Assembly (NCBI GenBank): GCA_033063855.1
Contig: CP093829.1
Location: 11,356,243 to 11,420,242 of the forward strand
Origin: Smittia aterrima
Lineage: Eukaryota > Arthropoda > Insecta > Diptera > Chironomidae
Length of the DNA stretch: 64,000 nucleotides
Direction: 5' to 3'
This document shows, piece by piece, positions 59,260-64,000 of this stretch. Below the pieces are notes generated by a model, which saw only the letters and a program-made list of their open reading frames with translations, did no database searches and was not told where the DNA came from. The translations under genes and the position numbers were made by a program. How positions within the stretch are numbered: position 1 is the stretch's first letter; each line of letters begins with the position of its first letter.

Positions 59260-59499
59260 GATGATTTCTTCAAATATTTTATTGCAGCTCAGGAACGTTT
59301 TCAATGAACTCGAAAACTCGAGAAAATACGGTTTTTTGAACACGTTTAAATGATCTTTTATTTGCTTATAAAAAGAGCGTGATAACTGAAGCAATTATTC
59401 ATTTATTAACTGTAAGTCGTTGCTTATTGATCAATTTACTCTTGTTAAAGTTTCATAGAAGTTCGGTGTGTTCTTTGAAAGTGTTGTCATTTAAAAAAC
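59260..59499. promoter_or_regulatory. Divergent promoter between SAP30BP and GART
   Basis: 240 bases separate the two start codons. A TATAAAA-like sequence lies near 59369-59375, and its orientation suits the plus-strand gene; both leaders must be short. Confidence 0.5.
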
Positions 59500-62400
59500 A
59501 TGAATAACGTGTTGGTGATCGGATCTGGAGGTCGCGAGCATGCAATTTGCTGGAAGCTTCAACAGAGCAAAAAGGTGTCGACTGTACACGTCTTCCCAGG
59601 CTCCCAAGCAATCGCTCAATTAGATAAGACGAAGATCGTGAGCGGTCTCAATATTAAAGATTTTCAGGTTTGTGTGTATTTCGCGATGAATAAGCTTATC
59701 AAATTTGTTTTCGATCGGAAGATCGAAGAAGACCCCCAGTAGCAATGTTTGATAAGATTCTCATTGACCTTTTGTTTGTTATGCATTTGTTGAACGTTCT
59801 TGACGTATTTCAGGGTATCGTCGATTGGTGTTTAAACAACAAAATTGATTTAGTTGCTGTTGGACCGGAAGATCCTTTGGCTGATGGAATCGTTGATGCA
59901 CTCGATGCTGCTGGCATTAAATGCTTTGGACCATCGAAAGCTGGCGCTAGAATCGAAGCAGATAAAGACTGGTCGAAAAGTTTCATGGCTCGTCATAAAA
60001 TACCGACAGCGAAATATCAATCATTTACTGATAGAGAGGAAGCAAAGAGTTTTATTCGCAATGCTCCATTTAACGCTTTGGTTGTAAAAGCAAGTGGACT
60101 CGCTGCAGGCAAAGGAGTGATCGTGGCAAAGAACAAGGAAGAAGCATGCGCTGCTGTTGATGAAATCCTTGGTGATAAGAAATTTGGATCTGCTGGCGAC
60201 ATCGTCGTAGTTGAAGAATTGTTAGTTGGAGAAGAAGTTTCGGTTCTTGCATTTGTTGATTCACACTCTTTTCGAATGATGTTGCCTGCTCAAGATCACA
60301 AAAGGTTAAAAGACAATGACCTCGGTCCAAACACAGGAGGTATGGGAGCTTATTGTCCTTGTCCAATTATCACAAAATCAGAACTCGCCATCGTCAAGAA
60401 TCAAGTCTTACAATTAGCTGTTGATGGACTCAGAGCAGAAGGAATCAAATACAACGGAATTCTTTACGCTGGAATGATGTTAACTCCACAAGGACCTAAA
60501 ACTCTCGAATTCAATTGTCGTTTTGGAGATCCTGAGACTCAAGTCATTCTTCCTTTGCTTAAAACAGATTTGTTTGATGTTATGATGGCAACATGCACAA
60601 ATAACTTGAAACTCATCAAAGATTTGGAATTCGAGTCGAATCAATCAGCAGTTGGTGTCATAATGGCCTCGAAAGGATATCCAGAGACTTCGACAAAGGG
60701 ATGTGTCATCACCGGCATTGAAACAGTAGCAAAGAGAGAAAATCATCTTGTGTTTCACAGTGGAACAGCAAAGAACTCTGATGGCAAATGGATAACAAAC
60801 GGTGGACGAGTTCTTATTACCGTTGCCATTGCTAATGATTTAAAAACTGCGGCGAATTTGGCAACATCGTCTACTAAAAATATTGAATTCAATGGAGCTC
60901 AATTCCGACAAGATATTGCGAAGAAAGCTTTTAGAACGTGAGTCTTGTATTATCATTTGAATACCAATTTCATCATGTTTCTATTTTAGACCAAGCTTGT
61001 CGTATAAGGACAGTGGAGTTGATATCGAAGCTGGCGATTCTCTCGTTCAAAGAATCAAAGTTCTAGCTACTGGAACTAATCGAAAAGGCGTTGTTGGAGA
61101 TATTGGATCATTTGGTGGCCTTTTTCGACTAAAGGACGTCAAATATGTGAACCGCGATGGCGATGAGATCAATTACGAAGATCCTGTTCTTGTGCAAGGA
61201 ACTGATGGTGTCGGAACTAAACTTAAGGTAGCTGAAGCCTTAAATGTTTGGGACACAATCGGAATCGATTTAGTTGCAATGTGCGTCAACGATGTTTTGT
61301 GCAATGGAGCCGAACCGCTAGCTTTTCTTGACTACATAGCTTGCGGTCATTTAGACGTCCCAACCGCAGCGATGATCGTGAAAGGAATTTCGCTTGCTTG
61401 TCGTGAATCTAATTGCGCTTTGATTGGCGGCGAAACTGCAGAGATGCCTTCGATGTATCCGGCAGGAAAATATGACTTGGCTGGCTATTGCGTTGGTGTT
61501 GTGGAGCATAATGATATTCTTCCGAGAACTAATGACATTCACATTGGAGATATTGTCGTTGGTCTACCATCGAATGGACTTCACAGCAATGGATTCAGTT
61601 TGGCCAATAAAATCTTGAAAGAAAGTGGTACTGACTTGAACGACACTGTTCCGTTTGATGATTCTGGAAGAAGCTTCGGCAGAGAATTGTTGAATCCAAC
61701 AAAACTTTATGTGTCGAGTGTTCTTCCTTTATTGAGAAACAGAAATGTTAAAGCAATCGCTCACATCACTGGGGGTGGATTACTCGAAAATATTCCGCGA
61801 GTTCTTCCTGATACTCTTGGAGTTCAACTCGACGCTATCACTTGGAACATTCCTCCGATCTTCGGATGGTTGGCAGCTAAAGGCAATGTCAGTGAAGAAG
61901 AAATGTTGCGAACATTCAACTGCGGCATTGGAATGGTTTTGATACTTCCTAGAGGAGAGATCGACTGGGAATTGATTCCTGACGCAAAGGTCATTGGAAG
62001 CGTTATTCAACGAGAGAAAAACTCGCATCAAGTTCAAGTTAAAAGTTTTGCAAGTGCTCTGAGCAAGGTCAGTGATCCCTGGCGTGATGGTAACATTCAA
62101 AAACCAATTTCTTATAAAGAAAGTGGAGTTGATATTGTGGCTGGCGATTCTTTGGTTCAAAATATCAAGCCACTCGCTAAATCGACAAGACGTGATGGAG
62201 TTCTCGGTTCTCTTGGAAGCTTTGGTGGACTCTTTAGATTAAGCGATTTGAAGAAAAAATTTGAGGATCCGGTTCTTGTGCTTGGAACCGATGGAGTGGG
62301 AACGAAATTGAAGATCGCCCAACAAATTGGAAAACACGACACGGTTGGAATTGATTTAGTCGCAATGTGCGCTAACGATATTTTGTGTAACGGAGCGGAG

Positions 62401-63995
62401 CCTCTATCATTCCTCGACTACTTCGCTTGTGGAAATCTCAATGTAGATATTGCGACGAGCGTTGTTTCTGGGATTGCTGACGGATGTCGACAAAGTGGAA
62501 GTGCTTTGTTGGGTAAGTCTAACAAGCTTTAGTAGAACTCACAAATAATTTTTTGATTTTATTTTTTTAGGCGGAGAAACAGCTGAAATGCCTGGAATGT
62601 ATGCTCCTGGAGTGTACGATCTTGCTGGTTTTGCTTTGGGAATCACTGAATACAAAAATATTCTCCCAAAACGCGATTTAATCAAACTTGATGATATCAT
62701 CATTGGTCTTCCTTCTAACGGTGTTCACAGCAATGGATTTAGTTTGATCAGAAAAGTAATTGAAAGCTGTGGAAGTAAATTTGAGGACGTTGCACCTTTC
62801 AGTGCCAGTGGAAAGTCTTATGGCGAAGAATTACTCGTTCCAACTAAGCTCTACGTGAAATCCGTTCTCCCAGCAATCGAAACTGGTCTCGTTAAAGCTT
62901 TGGCGCATATCACTGGTGGTGGATTATGGGAAAATATTCCAAGAGTTCTCCCAGGTACTGATAGCGAAGTTTTTTACGTGCCCGACATTCTCGGATATTA
63001 TTGAATCGTGTTTCGTTAAATTTTCGTTTACAATTTTCACTGATTATCATACAACTTATCATACAATTTATCACACAGAACAGTTTACAGCAGAGCTCAA
63101 TGGAAAGCATATCAATATTCAGCCTGTTTTTGGATGGTTGACATCAGCTGGCAATGTTGACAAACTCGAATTGATGAAAACCTTCAACTGTGGACTCGGA
63201 ATGATACTAATTGCATCGCCAGAGCATAAATTGCCTTTGATGAGAGCATTGCATGGCTCAGGAGCTTCAGTGATTGGAAAGATTATCAAAACCAAGACCG
63301 AGAATCAAAAGATTGGTCATCAACTCATTGTCAGACATTTCTCTACTTGTGTCGAAAGAATCGAGCGTCTTTTAGATGCACCGAAGAAACGGGTCGCCGT
63401 TTTAATTTCAGGCAGTGGATCGAATCTTCAAGCCCTAATCGATGCAACGAAAAACACTTCAATGGGAACATGCTCAGAGATTGTTCATGTCATTTCAAAC
63501 AAAGCAGATGTCTTTGGTCTCGAACGAGCAGCTAAAGCAAATATTTCAACTTCAGTTATCAGCAATAAAGATTTTCCTTCACGCGAAGACTTTGACAAAG
63601 CACTCCACGCTGAGTTGTTGAAGCATAACGTTGATATCGTTTGCCTTGCTGGATTCATGAGAATATTAACTTCCGACTTTGTCAAAAACTGGAGAGGAAA
63701 ACTGATTAACATTCATCCAAGTCTTCTTCCAAAATATCGAGGAATCCATGTTCAAAAGGCAGCTCTTGATGCAGGAGACACTGAAGCTGGCTGCACTGTA
63801 CATTTCGTAGATGAGAACGTCGACACTGGAGCGATTATTGTGCAAGAAATCGTTCCAATCATCCATGGAGATACAGTCGAATCTCTCTCCGACCGCATCC
63901 TTCGCAGTGAGCACATTGCATTCCCGAAAGCTCTGAGACTTTTGGCCAGCGGTTACGTAAAATTGAACGAGAAAAGCGAAGTCGAATGGGTTTAA
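59500..63995 (+). CDS. Gart: Trifunctional purine synthesis enzyme GARS-AIRS-AIRS-GART
   Basis: Exons 59500-59667, 59814-60937, 60990-62512, 62571-62954 and 63079-63995 give 1371 residues. One cytosolic chain catalyses steps 2, 3 and 5 of de novo IMP synthesis. The GARS ATP-grasp domain spans 1-430 (VIGSGGREHAICWKL, VVKASGLAAGKGVIVAK, LEFNCRFGDPETQVILPLL). AIRS copy 1 spans about 433-790 (GTDGVGTKLKVAE, GGETAEMPSMYPAG, AHITGGGLLENIPRVLP) and copy 2 about 802-1150 (GTDGVGTKLKIAQ, GGETAEMPGMYAPG, AHITGGGLWENIPRVLP). The GART formyltransferase domain spans 1168-1371 (VLISGSGSNLQALID, INIHPSLLPKYRG with catalytic N and H, VDTGAIIVQE with D). A duplicated AIRS domain is also known from Drosophila. 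The acceptor at 63079 was chosen because it keeps the AIRS2 length equal to AIRS1. The gene ends 5 bases from the window edge. Confidence 0.95.
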
Positions 63996-64000
63996 GAAAA

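Noticed and set aside
62916..63078. Continuous open frame running through the last GART intron into exon 5
   Set aside because: The exon 4 donor at 62955 and acceptor ending at 63078 restore an AIRS2 sequence colinear with AIRS1; the intronic residues match nothing in the family.
1..64000. tRNA genes, CRISPR arrays, transposons with terminal repeats, viral insertions
   Set aside because: I looked for B-box-like GGTTCGA motifs, regularly spaced repeats, transposase or reverse transcriptase frames and long terminal repeats and found none I could support by eye; a tRNAscan or RepeatMasker run would decide.

Overview
The window reads as nuclear DNA of an AT-rich insect, most likely a small-genome nematoceran fly (a chironomid-like midge is my best guess, not proven). 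The reasons are GT-AG introns that are mostly about 48 to 60 bases, insect families (peritrophin-like chitin binding, CYP4 P450, CRAL-TRIO expansion, Ac3), and a GART gene with two AIRS domains as in Drosophila. There is no sign of operons, phage, CRISPR or bacterial sequence. All gene models below were assembled by hand from reading frames and splice sites. In every multi-exon model the exon phases add up to an uninterrupted frame.

Layout. From 0.7 to 6.7 kb two adenylate kinase genes lie head to tail: a two-domain AK5-like gene and a single-domain Adk1 with two alternative first exons. From 6.8 to 9.4 kb are a secreted C-type lectin (minus) and a secreted chitin-binding mucin (plus). From 10.3 to 29.5 kb is adenylyl cyclase Ac3 on the minus strand, with 19 coding exons. 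Its 4.8 kb second intron holds a complete gene on the opposite strand, the axonemal AAA protein DRC11/IQCA1, with an RFX X-box-like site upstream. From 34 to 51 kb three CRAL-TRIO lipid-binding genes (all minus) are interleaved with the ciliary gene FAM161. The same stretch holds a compact island at 46 to 50 kb: a CYP4 P450, several very small secreted or unknown genes, and a secreted beta/gamma-crystallin-like protein. From 54.4 to 64 kb five housekeeping genes alternate in strand with almost no spacing: ATXN10 (+), PIG-K (-), SZRD1 (+), SAP30BP (-), GART (+).

How they relate. Ac3, DRC11 and FAM161 are all cilium-associated families, and X-box-like sequence is visible near two of them. Adk1, AK5-like, Ac3 and GART all act on adenine nucleotides, but I see no shared regulation and treat this as coincidence. 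The 54 to 64 kb block is organised as two convergent pairs and two divergent promoters. In the ATXN10/PIG-K pair each stop codon sits inside its own AATAAA signal.

Items with no clear described relative known to me are a spliced 90-residue protein at 49080-49400, a 36-residue secreted peptide precursor at 48554-48664 and an 84-residue secreted protein at 45962-46271. The large gene-poor stretches (29.5-34.3, 35.9-38.9 and 51.3-54.4 kb, and the big Ac3 introns) showed no convincing genes, tRNAs or mobile elements by eye.
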